A stretch of 64,000 nt of DNA from Chitinimonas prasina (lineage in GTDB: Bacteria; Pseudomonadota; Gammaproteobacteria; Burkholderiales; Chitinimonadaceae). Made by a program: the position numbers and the translations under genes. Positions 51,225 to 58,908 of this stretch are shown in pieces (the stretch's first letter is position 1; every line of letters starts with the position of its first letter). Location of the stretch: the NCBI RefSeq assembly GCF_030160395.1, contig NZ_BSOG01000002.1, positions 1,148,947 through 1,212,946 of the forward strand, written 5' to 3'. The notes beneath the pieces were generated by a model, which did not search any database, was not told the origin of the DNA, and saw only the letters and a list, made by a program, of their open reading frames with translations.

Positions 51225-52487
51225 TTGAAAGTCATCATTCTGGGGGCCGGCATCACCGGTGTCAGTTCCGCCTGGTTCTTGCGCGAGGCCGGCTTTGACG
51301 TCACGGTCATCGACAGGCAGCCCGAAGCTGCGCTGGAGACCAGCTTTGCCAACGGCGGCCAGATATCGGTATCGCAGTCCGAACCCTGGGCTAACCCCGA
51401 CGCACCACTGAAGGTGCTCAAATGGCTATGGCGTGATGATTCGCCGCTGCTTTTCCGCCCTAGGCTGGACCCCCGCCAATGGGCCTGGGGACTGCAGTTC
51501 CTGCGCGAATGCCTACCCAGCCGCAATGAGCGCAACATCATCCAGATGGTCAACCTGGGTCTCTACAGCCGCGAGACACTGCGGGATCTGCGCGCCAGCA
51601 CCGGCATCGAATACGACCAATTGAGCCGCGGTATCCTGCAGATATTCTTTGATCAGCAAACTTACGATGCGGCTGCCGAGTCGTCGGCACTGATGCGCCA
51701 ATACAACTGCCACCGCGATGCCATCACGGCCGAGCGCGCTGTCGAGCTGGAACCGGCTCTGGCTGGGCTGGGCAGCCGACTGGTGGGCGCCATCTATGCC
51801 GAAGAAGACGAATCAGGCGACGCCCGCCTGTTTACACAGCGCTTGTCGCAACTGGCCGCCGACAAGGGGGTCGAGTTCCGCTTCAACACCTGCATACGGG
51901 CACTGGAAAGCAGCGGTGGCGAAGTCAGCGGTGTGCGTGTTTGCGACAGCGATGGGCAGCAAGAGACACTGCGAGGCGATTACTACCTGGTCTGCCTGGG
52001 CAGCTACAGCCCCCTGCTGACCGCCCCCTTGGGCGTGTACCTGCCGGTTTATCCCACCAAGGGCTACTCGGCCACCGTGGCTTTGGAGGACTACGAGGGT
52101 GCACCCACCGTCAGCATCACCGATGACGCAATGAAGATGGTCTACACCCGCCTGGGCGACCGGATACGCATCGCTGGCACCGCTGAGCTCAACGGCTACA
52201 ACACCGAACTCAACGAGGTACGTTGCGAGGCACTGACCAAACGATACTTCTCGCTCTTCCCCAATTCGGCCGACCCCAACTCGGTTCAGTACTGGACGGG
52301 CTTGCGCCCATCCACCCCCTCCAACGTCCCCATTATTGGCCGCTCATCGGTGCGCAATCTTTACCTCAACACGGGTCATGGCACTTTGGGCTGGACAGAA
52401 GGCCCAGGCTCGGGCCGGGCCATAGCCGAAATCATGTCAGGCAAGCGACCGGAGCTAGACTTCGGCTTTGTGGGACTACAGGCCTGA
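51225..52487 (+). CDS. dadA: D-amino-acid dehydrogenase small subunit
   Basis: 420 residues, the family length, if translation begins at the TTG at 51225, which follows CCAAGGAG by 8 bp; the longer frame to 50937 would be atypical. The FAD-binding motif is VIILGAGITGVSSAWFL at the N-terminus. The remaining fold matches DadA/DAO (TSFANGGQISVSQSEPWANP, GYSATVAL, TGLRPSTPSNVPIIG, LNTGHGTLGWTEGPGSG). It oxidises D-amino acids, mainly D-alanine, feeding electrons to the respiratory chain. Confidence 0.92.
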   Translation: MKVIILGAGITGVSSAWFLREAGFDVTVIDRQPEAALETSFANGGQISVSQSEPWANPDAPLKVLKWLWRDDSPLLFRPRLDPRQWAWGLQFLRECLPSRNERNIIQMVNLGLYSRETLRDLRASTGIEYDQLSRGILQIFFDQQTYDAAAESSALMRQYNCHRDAITAERAVELEPALAGLGSRLVGAIYAEEDESGDARLFTQRLSQLAADKGVEFRFNTCIRALESSGGEVSGVRVCDSDGQQETLRGDYYLVCLGSYSPLLTAPLGVYLPVYPTKGYSATVALEDYEGAPTVSITDDAMKMVYTRLGDRIRIAGTAELNGYNTELNEVRCEALTKRYFSLFPNSADPNSVQYWTGLRPSTPSNVPIIGRSSVRNLYLNTGHGTLGWTEGPGSGRAIAEIMSGKRPELDFGFVGLQA

Positions 52488-52567
52488 ACCGCCGCTCGGC
52501 GGCAGCCGCGACCAAGCCGGCGCTGACATCCTAGACTGATGGGAAATACCTGACTGAGGAGCTATCG

Positions 52568-53305
52568 ATGAAGCCTGCCTTGCTTGGCTTGGTCATTGCG
52601 TTGCTTGCCTGGCCGGTGCAGGCCATGGAGGTATTGCTCAATGCCTACCACCTCAAGCCCCCTTACATCGTTGATGCTGATCGCGGCGTCGGCCTCTATT
52701 ACGACCTGGCCCGCTATCTGAATGAGCGCATCAGCGCCCATCAGTTCAAGACGGTCTACCTGCCACGGCGGCGGCTGGAGAGCGACCTTGAGCTCGGCCG
52801 GCTCAAGGGCCTGGTACTGGGCGTGCATCCCATCTGGTTCAAGGACGAAACCCGCACCCGCTACTTTTGGTCACCCGCTTTCATGCAGGACGAGGACGTC
52901 GTCGTCTCCCGCACCGACAAGACCATCAACTATGACGGCCCGGACAGCCTCGTAGGCAAGCGCGTCGGGCTGCCCACTGGCTATTACTACTATGGGGTCG
53001 ATGAGCTGGTCCGCTCCGGCCGCATCATCCGCGAAGATGCCTTCAGCGAGGGGGCCAATCTGGGTAAGCTGGCCCTGGGGCGTATCGATGCCGCCATCGT
53101 CAGCCGGCCTACACTGGAGTACTACCTGCGCCACCAACCGGAATGGACCGGGCGCTTCTTTGTGGCCAGCAAACCGCATGATCGCTTCGAGCGCTATATC
53201 CTGGTACCCAAGGAATACGCCGAGGTGCTGCCGGATCTCACTGCCGTACTCAGCACTATGGAGCGTGACCCGGTCTGGCGGGCACAGCAGGACGTGTATC
53301 GCTAG
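52568..53305 (+). CDS. Periplasmic solute-binding protein, amino-acid type (SBP_bac_3-like)
   Basis: 245 residues with a signal peptide (MKPALLGLVIALLAWPVQA). The body follows the type-3 solute-binding pattern (VGLYYDLARYLNERI, VLGVHPIWFKDETRTRYF, LVGKRVGLPTGYYYYGVDELV). No permease or ATPase genes adjoin, so it may serve as a sensor input or an orphan binding protein. Its ribosome site is TGAGGAG. Confidence 0.75.
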   Translation: MKPALLGLVIALLAWPVQAMEVLLNAYHLKPPYIVDADRGVGLYYDLARYLNERISAHQFKTVYLPRRRLESDLELGRLKGLVLGVHPIWFKDETRTRYFWSPAFMQDEDVVVSRTDKTINYDGPDSLVGKRVGLPTGYYYYGVDELVRSGRIIREDAFSEGANLGKLALGRIDAAIVSRPTLEYYLRHQPEWTGRFFVASKPHDRFERYILVPKEYAEVLPDLTAVLSTMERDPVWRAQQDVYR

Positions 53306-53319
53306 CAGCCCTGCGCACA

Positions 53320-53372
53320 AAGAGCCTGCTCACGATCTTTTCGCTGGGGTGAAAAGATCGAGAAGAAGCTCT
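53320..53372. repeat. Degenerate palindromic repeat between convergent genes
   Basis: Left arm AAGAGCCTGCTCACGATC..TTTTC (53320-53342) and right arm GAAAAGATCGAGAAGAAGCTCT. Mismatches show the arms have drifted. Its right edge supplies the stop of the hemolysin III-like gene. Confidence 0.75.
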
Positions 53373-54012
53373 AACGGGTGGCAACGGACATGACCGCCAG
53401 CACATGGCATGTGCTACCGGTCATGACAAACAGATGCCAGATGAAATGCCCGAAACGCACATGGGCATCCAGGGCGAAAAACAACACGCCCACCGTATAG
53501 GCCACCCCACCCGCTACCAGCCAGGCAAGGCTATCGGGCGTCAAATGCGCCGCTAGCGACCAGGCTGCGACCAACACCAGCCAGCCCATCAGCAGGTACA
53601 GGCCGGTGGAATACAGTGGTCGCCTCAGCAAGCCCATGGCCCGCAGTACCAAGCCGCCTACCGCCAACAACCAGACTCCGCCAAATAGCAGCCAGCCCCA
53701 AAGCCCTACTCCAGCCCCAAGGGCAAACGGGGTATAGCTGCCTGCCATGAACAAGGGGATGGCACCGTGATCAAGCTGCAGCAAGCGCTCGCGCCAACGG
53801 CACTCCGACACAGCGTGGTAGAGCATGGAGGTGAGATAGACCAGCACCATGGTGACCGAAAAAATGACGGTGCCAACAACCAGTGCGCCATTGCCCTGGC
53901 GCAGGCTGGCCACGATCAGCATGGGTGCAGCAACCATCGCAGCGATCAGGCCGATACCATGGCTCAGGCTGTTGGCAATCTCTTCTGGCTGGGTCTGCGT
54001 ACGATGCGACAT
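53371..54012 (-). CDS. Hemolysin III / YqfA (PAQR-like) membrane protein
   Basis: 213 residues from MSHRTQTQPEEIANSLSHGIG. Seven membrane helices carry the conserved residues of the family: EEIANSLSHGIG, SMLYHAV (with Ser and His) and a C-terminal RFGHFIWHLFVMTGSTCHVLAV. These His/Ser/Asp are metal-binding in PAQR-type proteins. The physiological role is unknown. Confidence 0.87.
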   Translation of the reverse strand: MSHRTQTQPEEIANSLSHGIGLIAAMVAAPMLIVASLRQGNGALVVGTVIFSVTMVLVYLTSMLYHAVSECRWRERLLQLDHGAIPLFMAGSYTPFALGAGVGLWGWLLFGGVWLLAVGGLVLRAMGLLRRPLYSTGLYLLMGWLVLVAAWSLAAHLTPDSLAWLVAGGVAYTVGVLFFALDAHVRFGHFIWHLFVMTGSTCHVLAVMSVATR

Positions 54013-54502
54013 GTTCCTGGCGTGCTCGCTTGCCTTTGGCAAAACAATGTCTGCCTGGGCAGCAGCTATGGGTAAGTAAGCGAAACCGGGCGTTGACGCT
54101 CATCCTGCGGTTTCATCACGCATCCTAGCTGGCGTATATGACCGTTTTTGTGATGGTCACGCGCAATATGCTGCCCTGCAGAGCCCGGAGGGAGAAAGGC
54201 AACCTGTGCCGACGCAGCACCGCAACCGGGTGTGCAACGACGCTATGAAAAGACCTTGGACAGCCTCTCAGCGCCTGAGATGAACTCAAGCATCTGAAAA
54301 GATGCAGCTAATTCAAAGTGATGACCCACGCACCCTACAACGTGGACTGCCGTCGCCGAGCGAGGGCGGAGGATGTGGTGTAAACAGCTAAAAGTGCTGT
54401 ACCGGCTGCCTAGACGCATAGCGCCAGGGTTACCCTGGCGCCTGCACAGCCCGACATCAACTATCAATGACTTAGCTTCATGCTTGAGGCAGACAGCTGA
54501 CC
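54013..54502. other. Intergenic region with a degenerate repeat arm and a terminator
   Basis: 490 bp with no gene. It holds a degenerate copy of the AAGAGCC repeat arm (54247-54268, GAAAAGACCTTGGACAGCCT) and a hairpin at 54421-54441 that ends the M61 peptidase gene. The rest is unremarkable. Confidence 0.55.
54421..54441 (-). terminator. Hairpin downstream of the M61 peptidase gene
   Basis: GCGCCAGGGT-T-ACCCTGGCGC is a perfect 10-bp stem, 61 bp after the stop. A related block (GCGCCAGG..CCTGGCGCCTGC) lies downstream of the porin gene at 63447-63467. Confidence 0.65.
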
Positions 54503-56323
54503 TCAGGCACCCAGCCAAGCGCGCCGCTCAGCCTGCTTAGCCTTGTCCTCGCCGCTCGCCTTCAAGCCCACGGTCGTAGCTGGTGCACTATCAAGCTTGA
54601 GCTTGAACTTGAGCAGCTCGTCGCGGCGGAATGCCAGTACCTCCAGCTTGTCGCCCGGCTTGGCCGTAGCCAGCACAGCGTCCAGATTGGCCTGGTTGGC
54701 CTTGAGCCCGTCTATCGCCACCAGCACATCATTGGCCGACAAACCGGCATTCATGGCCGGGCCATCGGTAAACAGATGGGTCAACTTCACTAGGCCGGCA
54801 TCGGTGCCGGTACGCGCACCCAGCCACACGCCGGTTGGCTTGGCCTTGTCCAGCCAGCCCCCCTTGTCGCCGGCACCCACCTGGGCACGCGCCTGCCATA
54901 GCACCCCCACCTGGGCCAGCGCCGTCTCCAGCGGCAACTCCTCGGTGCTGCGCAGCAACAGGTCGAACAGCGGCTTGAGCTTGAGGCCCGTCACTTCCTC
55001 CGCCACGGCCTCCCAGCCCTCTTCTGGCACACCAACCGGCTTGCCCTGATAGAAATCGCGGCCATAGCGTTGCCACAGGGCCAGCATCACATCGTCCAGC
55101 GATTGCTTGCCTGCAGTTTCCTTGCGGATATGAAGATCGAGGCACATGCCTGCCAGCGCGCCCTTGGTGTAGTAGCTCACCATGCTGTTGGGGGCGTTCT
55201 CATCGGGGCGATAGTATTTGATCCAGGTATCGAAGCTGGAATCCTCCAGCGTCTGCACCTGCCGGCCAGGTGAGCGCAACACGCCTGTGATGGTGTGGGA
55301 AAGCAGCTCGAGATAGCTATCCACCTCGATCAGGCCAGTACGCACCAGTGTCAGGTCGTCGTAATAGCTGGTCAGCCCCTCGAACGCCCACAGCAGGCGG
55401 GAATATGCCTCACCATCAGCCGGGTAAGGTGCGTAGGCCGCAGGCTTGATGCGCTTGACGTTCCAGGTATGGAAATACTCATGGCTAATCAAGCCCAGAT
55501 ACTGACGGTAGCTGCTCTTCATGCCGGTTTCACCCGGTTGCGGCAGGCTGTCGCGGCTGCACATCAGCGCCGTAGAGGCACGGTGCTCCAGGCCACCATA
55601 GCCGTCCCCCGAGACAAAGCTCATGAACACATAGCGATCAAAGGGCGCCGGCTCGCCAAACAGCTTGATCTGGTACTCGCAGATGGCCTTGACGTCGCGC
55701 GCCAAGCGCTTGGAATCGATCTTGGGCAAACGGCCCGACAGCACGAAATCATGCGGCACTCCACAGGCTTTGAACTGGATAAGGGTGAAGTCACCCAGCT
55801 CAACCGGGTGATCGATCAGCTCGTCGTAATTGGCCGCCGTATAGCTGCCAAAGGCAAAGGGCTTGGCCTTGAGGGGCTTGAGCGAGGTGGCCACCCGCCA
55901 TTCACGGTAGTCCTTGCCTGCTGGCGCCACCAGGTCCACGACCACGGGTGCATCAAGCTGGCCCTCCACCCCGAGGCACAGGCTGGTGCCATTGAAAAAG
56001 GCACGGGTCTGGTCCAGGTAGGCGGTACGCACCGACAGGTCAAAGCCGTACACCGTGTAACGCACCGTCAACGGTGCACGGGTAGGGGCTACCTGCCAGC
56101 TGCGCTTGTCCAGCTTGGCCATGGGCAGGGAGCCGTGTTCATCAAACGCCTCGATACTGACAATATTCTTGGCAAATTCGCGCACCAGATAGGAGCCCGG
56201 TATCCAGACCGGTAATCCCAGCCGCTGACCAGCAGGCTCTGGTTTGTCTATGGTGAGCGTGATTTCAAACAGATGGGCTTCGGGCGAGACGGGTACGATA
56301 CGGTAGTGAATAGCGGGCTTCAT
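54503..56323 (-). CDS. M61-family glycyl aminopeptidase with PDZ domain
   Basis: 606 residues from MKPAIHYRIVPVSPEAHLFE. An N-terminal beta-rich domain is followed by the gluzincin active site HEYFHTWNVKR (about 280), with the downstream Glu in EGLTSYYDDL. A C-terminal PDZ domain follows (about 490-580: TGVWLGARTGTDAGLVKLTHLF, then DGPAMNAGLSANDVLVAIDG). There is no signal peptide. M61 enzymes remove N-terminal Gly/Ala residues. Confidence 0.88.
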   Translation of the reverse strand: MKPAIHYRIVPVSPEAHLFEITLTIDKPEPAGQRLGLPVWIPGSYLVREFAKNIVSIEAFDEHGSLPMAKLDKRSWQVAPTRAPLTVRYTVYGFDLSVRTAYLDQTRAFFNGTSLCLGVEGQLDAPVVVDLVAPAGKDYREWRVATSLKPLKAKPFAFGSYTAANYDELIDHPVELGDFTLIQFKACGVPHDFVLSGRLPKIDSKRLARDVKAICEYQIKLFGEPAPFDRYVFMSFVSGDGYGGLEHRASTALMCSRDSLPQPGETGMKSSYRQYLGLISHEYFHTWNVKRIKPAAYAPYPADGEAYSRLLWAFEGLTSYYDDLTLVRTGLIEVDSYLELLSHTITGVLRSPGRQVQTLEDSSFDTWIKYYRPDENAPNSMVSYYTKGALAGMCLDLHIRKETAGKQSLDDVMLALWQRYGRDFYQGKPVGVPEEGWEAVAEEVTGLKLKPLFDLLLRSTEELPLETALAQVGVLWQARAQVGAGDKGGWLDKAKPTGVWLGARTGTDAGLVKLTHLFTDGPAMNAGLSANDVLVAIDGLKANQANLDAVLATAKPGDKLEVLAFRRDELLKFKLKLDSAPATTVGLKASGEDKAKQAERRAWLGA

Positions 56324-56457
56324 GGCGGCCTGTTTTTGACTGCGGGGGAAAGGCCGGAAGTTTACGCCCTTGTTCGGCAAAGCAAAATCGGCAGATGACA
56401 GCATGATGACGATACAACGCCGGTACGCGCTGCAAGTCCAGCCACCCCGGTTAATTT

Positions 56458-56475
56458 GTAAATATTTTTATTTAC
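56458..56475. promoter_or_regulatory. 18-bp palindrome upstream of the MFS/regulator operon
   Basis: GTAAATA-TTTT-TATTTAC is a perfect inverted repeat in an AT-rich promoter region, 51 bp before the MFS start. A likely operator for the downstream metal-cluster regulator. Confidence 0.6.
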
Positions 56476-56526
56476 TTAATAGCATGTACGTTGCACACTG
56501 AAGCCCTGCCCCATCCCACCATCGCC

Positions 56527-57747
56527 ATGAAACACACCCTGCTGATCACCGCGGCCTGCCTGCTGGCCCTGCTTTCCACCATAGGCGCCGCCCTGCCCTA
56601 CCCCATCCTGCCACCCTTGTTCGCGGCAGGCAGTGTCAATGAGTTCAATCACTTCATGGGGCTGCCGCCCAAGCTGCTGTTCAGCCTGGCGCTGGCCATC
56701 AACCCGCTGGGGCTGCTGATCGGTTCCACCTTGCTGGGCCCCCTGTCCGACCGCTATGGACGCCGCCCCGTACTGATCACCACCGCCCTGGGCGCCGCCT
56801 TGGGCCACGCCCTCACGGCAGTGGCATTGGTGCTGGAGTCTTATCCACTGTTCATGCTGGCACGCTTTGCCACCGGCCTGCTGGAAGGCAATGGCTCCGT
56901 CGCCCGGGCCCTGCTGGCCGACAAGCTGGAGGGTGACCTGCGGGTGCGCGCCTTCTCCTGGTTGAACGGCGCCTTCTACCTGGGCTGGCTGGCCGGGCCA
57001 TTGCTGGCTGCCGCGACCCTGGGCTGGGGCGTGACAGCTCCCTTCTGGGTGGCCGCCATCGCACTGCTGCTCACCGCGCTGCTGGTAGCGCTGGCCCTGC
57101 CGCATGAATCCGCCAGCAAGGCCACCACCTCGTGGTGGCAGGTGGCTCGCCATCAGCATGCACTCAATCTGTTGCGCCACGCCGAGCTACGCACCCTGTT
57201 TGCCATACAGCTGGCCTATACCTGCGGCGTCACTGCTTTCTACGAGTTCTATCCGCTCTGGCTGGTGGAGTTCGCCGGCTACGACGCCCGCGGCATAGCC
57301 TGGGCCACTGCGGCGCTATGCGGGCTGATGACGGCTACTTCCCTGCTGGCCGGCCGCCCCAGCAGCGCACCGCCGCTGCAACGTGCCAGCCTCTATGCCT
57401 ATGGCACTGCCGCCACAGTCGCCTTTGTCGCCCTGGCCGATGTCCGTTTCGGCCTGGCTGCCATCGTGCTGTTTGCCATCCCCAACGCCTATTACAACGC
57501 CATCGTGCCCGCCTGGTGTGCCGACCGCTTTGGCCACCATGGCCAGGGAGCCGTCATGGGTCTGCTGGCCACCACCTTCTGCCTGGCCAATATACTCATG
57601 GCCATGGCCGGTGCTGTGCTGACGCTGATCGATACCCGATTGATCCTGTTGCTGGGTGCCGCCTCCACCACCTGGGCAGCTTGGCGTATCACCCACTGGC
57701 GTTTAGCATCCTCGCCAGATGCCGCAGTCCAGACCGTGCAGCCATGA
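56527..57747 (+). CDS. MFS transporter
   Basis: 406 residues from MKHTLLITAACLLALLST; an upstream TTG start at 56491 is possible but less likely. Twelve hydrophobic helices are seen, with the MFS loop motif GPLSDRYGRRPVL between helices 2 and 3. Similar pairs of MFS gene and Fe-S-type regulator export drugs or stress-related metabolites; the substrate is unknown. It overlaps the regulator by 4 bp (ATGA). Confidence 0.85.
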   Translation: MKHTLLITAACLLALLSTIGAALPYPILPPLFAAGSVNEFNHFMGLPPKLLFSLALAINPLGLLIGSTLLGPLSDRYGRRPVLITTALGAALGHALTAVALVLESYPLFMLARFATGLLEGNGSVARALLADKLEGDLRVRAFSWLNGAFYLGWLAGPLLAAATLGWGVTAPFWVAAIALLLTALLVALALPHESASKATTSWWQVARHQHALNLLRHAELRTLFAIQLAYTCGVTAFYEFYPLWLVEFAGYDARGIAWATAALCGLMTATSLLAGRPSSAPPLQRASLYAYGTAATVAFVALADVRFGLAAIVLFAIPNAYYNAIVPAWCADRFGHHGQGAVMGLLATTFCLANILMAMAGAVLTLIDTRLILLLGAASTTWAAWRITHWRLASSPDAAVQTVQP

Positions 57748-58364
57748 ATACCGCCGATCAAATCCTCTTCCTGCTCAAGACCCGGGGTCCGCAAACTGCT
57801 CAGCAACTGGCGGCCATGCTCGATCTCACCTCCATGGGTGCCCGCCGCCACCTGGAAGGCTGGCAGGAGAAAGGCCTGCTCAGCAGCGAGGACCGCGCCG
57901 ACAAGGTAGGCCGGCCAGCCCGCTACTGGCTGCTGACCGAGACCGGCCACGCCCGCTTCCCGGACCGCCACGCCGACCTGACCTTACAACTGCTGGAGCA
58001 GGTGCGCAGCCTGTTCGGCGAGGCCGGGCTGGACAAGCTGATCAGCGCCCGCGAAACCAGTAGCGAAGCCCTTTACCGTGAGCGACTGGCCAATAGCCCA
58101 ACGCTGGACGACAAGGTAGCCCACCTGGCCCAGGCCCGTGACGAGGAAGGCTATATGGCCGAAGTCCAGCCTGCGGCCGATGGCAGCCTGCTGCTGATAG
58201 AGAACCATTGCCCCATCTGCGCTGCGGCACGCGTATGCCAGGGCTTCTGCCGCTCCGAGCTGGAGGTATTCCAGCGGGTGCTGGGGCCAGATTGCACGGT
58301 GGAGCGCGCCGAACACGCCCTGGCGGGTGCCCGCCGCTGTGTCTACCTGATCAAACCTGTGTGA
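57744..58364 (+). CDS. HTH regulator with C-terminal Cys cluster (COG2345/SufR-like)
   Basis: 206 residues with an N-terminal winged HTH (QTAQQLAAMLDLTSMGARRHLEGWQEKGLL, then GRPARYWLLTETG). The C-terminal domain has four cysteines at ENHCPICAAARVCQGFCRSE plus one in ARRCVYLI, as in regulators that bind an iron-sulfur cluster. It is translationally coupled to the MFS gene and probably controls it through the upstream palindrome. Confidence 0.82.
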   Translation: MNTADQILFLLKTRGPQTAQQLAAMLDLTSMGARRHLEGWQEKGLLSSEDRADKVGRPARYWLLTETGHARFPDRHADLTLQLLEQVRSLFGEAGLDKLISARETSSEALYRERLANSPTLDDKVAHLAQARDEEGYMAEVQPAADGSLLLIENHCPICAAARVCQGFCRSELEVFQRVLGPDCTVERAEHALAGARRCVYLIKPV

Positions 58365-58374
58365 GTATCTGCCC

Positions 58375-58767
58375 ATGCCCATTGCGCGCTTTATTTCATC
58401 CGATGGGCCTTACCTTGAGGCCTTGATCGAAGTGGATGGGCAGGTGCTGTGCGTCATGGACGACTTCAGCCCTGAGACAGGGGATCTGCCCCCAGTTGGC
58501 ACACCTGTCGCACTCTGTTTCGATAGCTACGTCAGCGATGACGAGGACTGGGACGACGTCTTTACTGGCAATCCAGATCAGCGCCAAGGCTTGGTGCGCT
58601 TGGATGGGTGGCGATATCGTGCCTACGGCAGGATCGTTGCCATTCAACCTGTATTGGTGGATTGCGGCCTTCTTGTAGTCGACGAAGTCATCCACACCCA
58701 CGATCCCCAAGTCATCGGCGCCTACGTCGCCTTCACCATACAGCGCCTGACAGCACGCCCAGGCTAA
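58375..58767 (+). CDS. Conserved-type small acidic protein, function unknown
   Basis: 130 residues, acidic, no signal or membrane segment. Beta-rich sequence (ARFISSDGPYLEALIEVDGQVLCVMDDF split by a loop) and a DDEDWDDVF stretch. No family is recognised. It starts 10 bp after the regulator stop and ends in a palindromic repeat that supplies its TAA. Confidence 0.65.
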   Translation: MPIARFISSDGPYLEALIEVDGQVLCVMDDFSPETGDLPPVGTPVALCFDSYVSDDEDWDDVFTGNPDQRQGLVRLDGWRYRAYGRIVAIQPVLVDCGLLVVDEVIHTHDPQVIGAYVAFTIQRLTARPG

Positions 58768-58830
58768 GAGCCTGTTCAAAGTCTTTTCGCCGCGTCGTTC
58801 GCACGGTGAAAAGACTTTGAACAGGCTCTA
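58766..58830. repeat. Palindromic repeat, copy with CAAAGTC arms
   Basis: Left arm AAGAGCCTGTTCAAAGTC..TTTTC (58766-58788) and right arm 58808-58829, with a 19-base loop. The arms match the long copy at 42261-42433 exactly. It begins at the TAA of the preceding gene and may terminate that operon. Confidence 0.85.
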
Positions 58831-58908
58831 TGCCGCCGCGACAACATGTCGCAGGCCATGCCACCCCAAGTTCCCTAGAATCCGGCCGATTCGAACAGGG
58901 AGCGCAGC

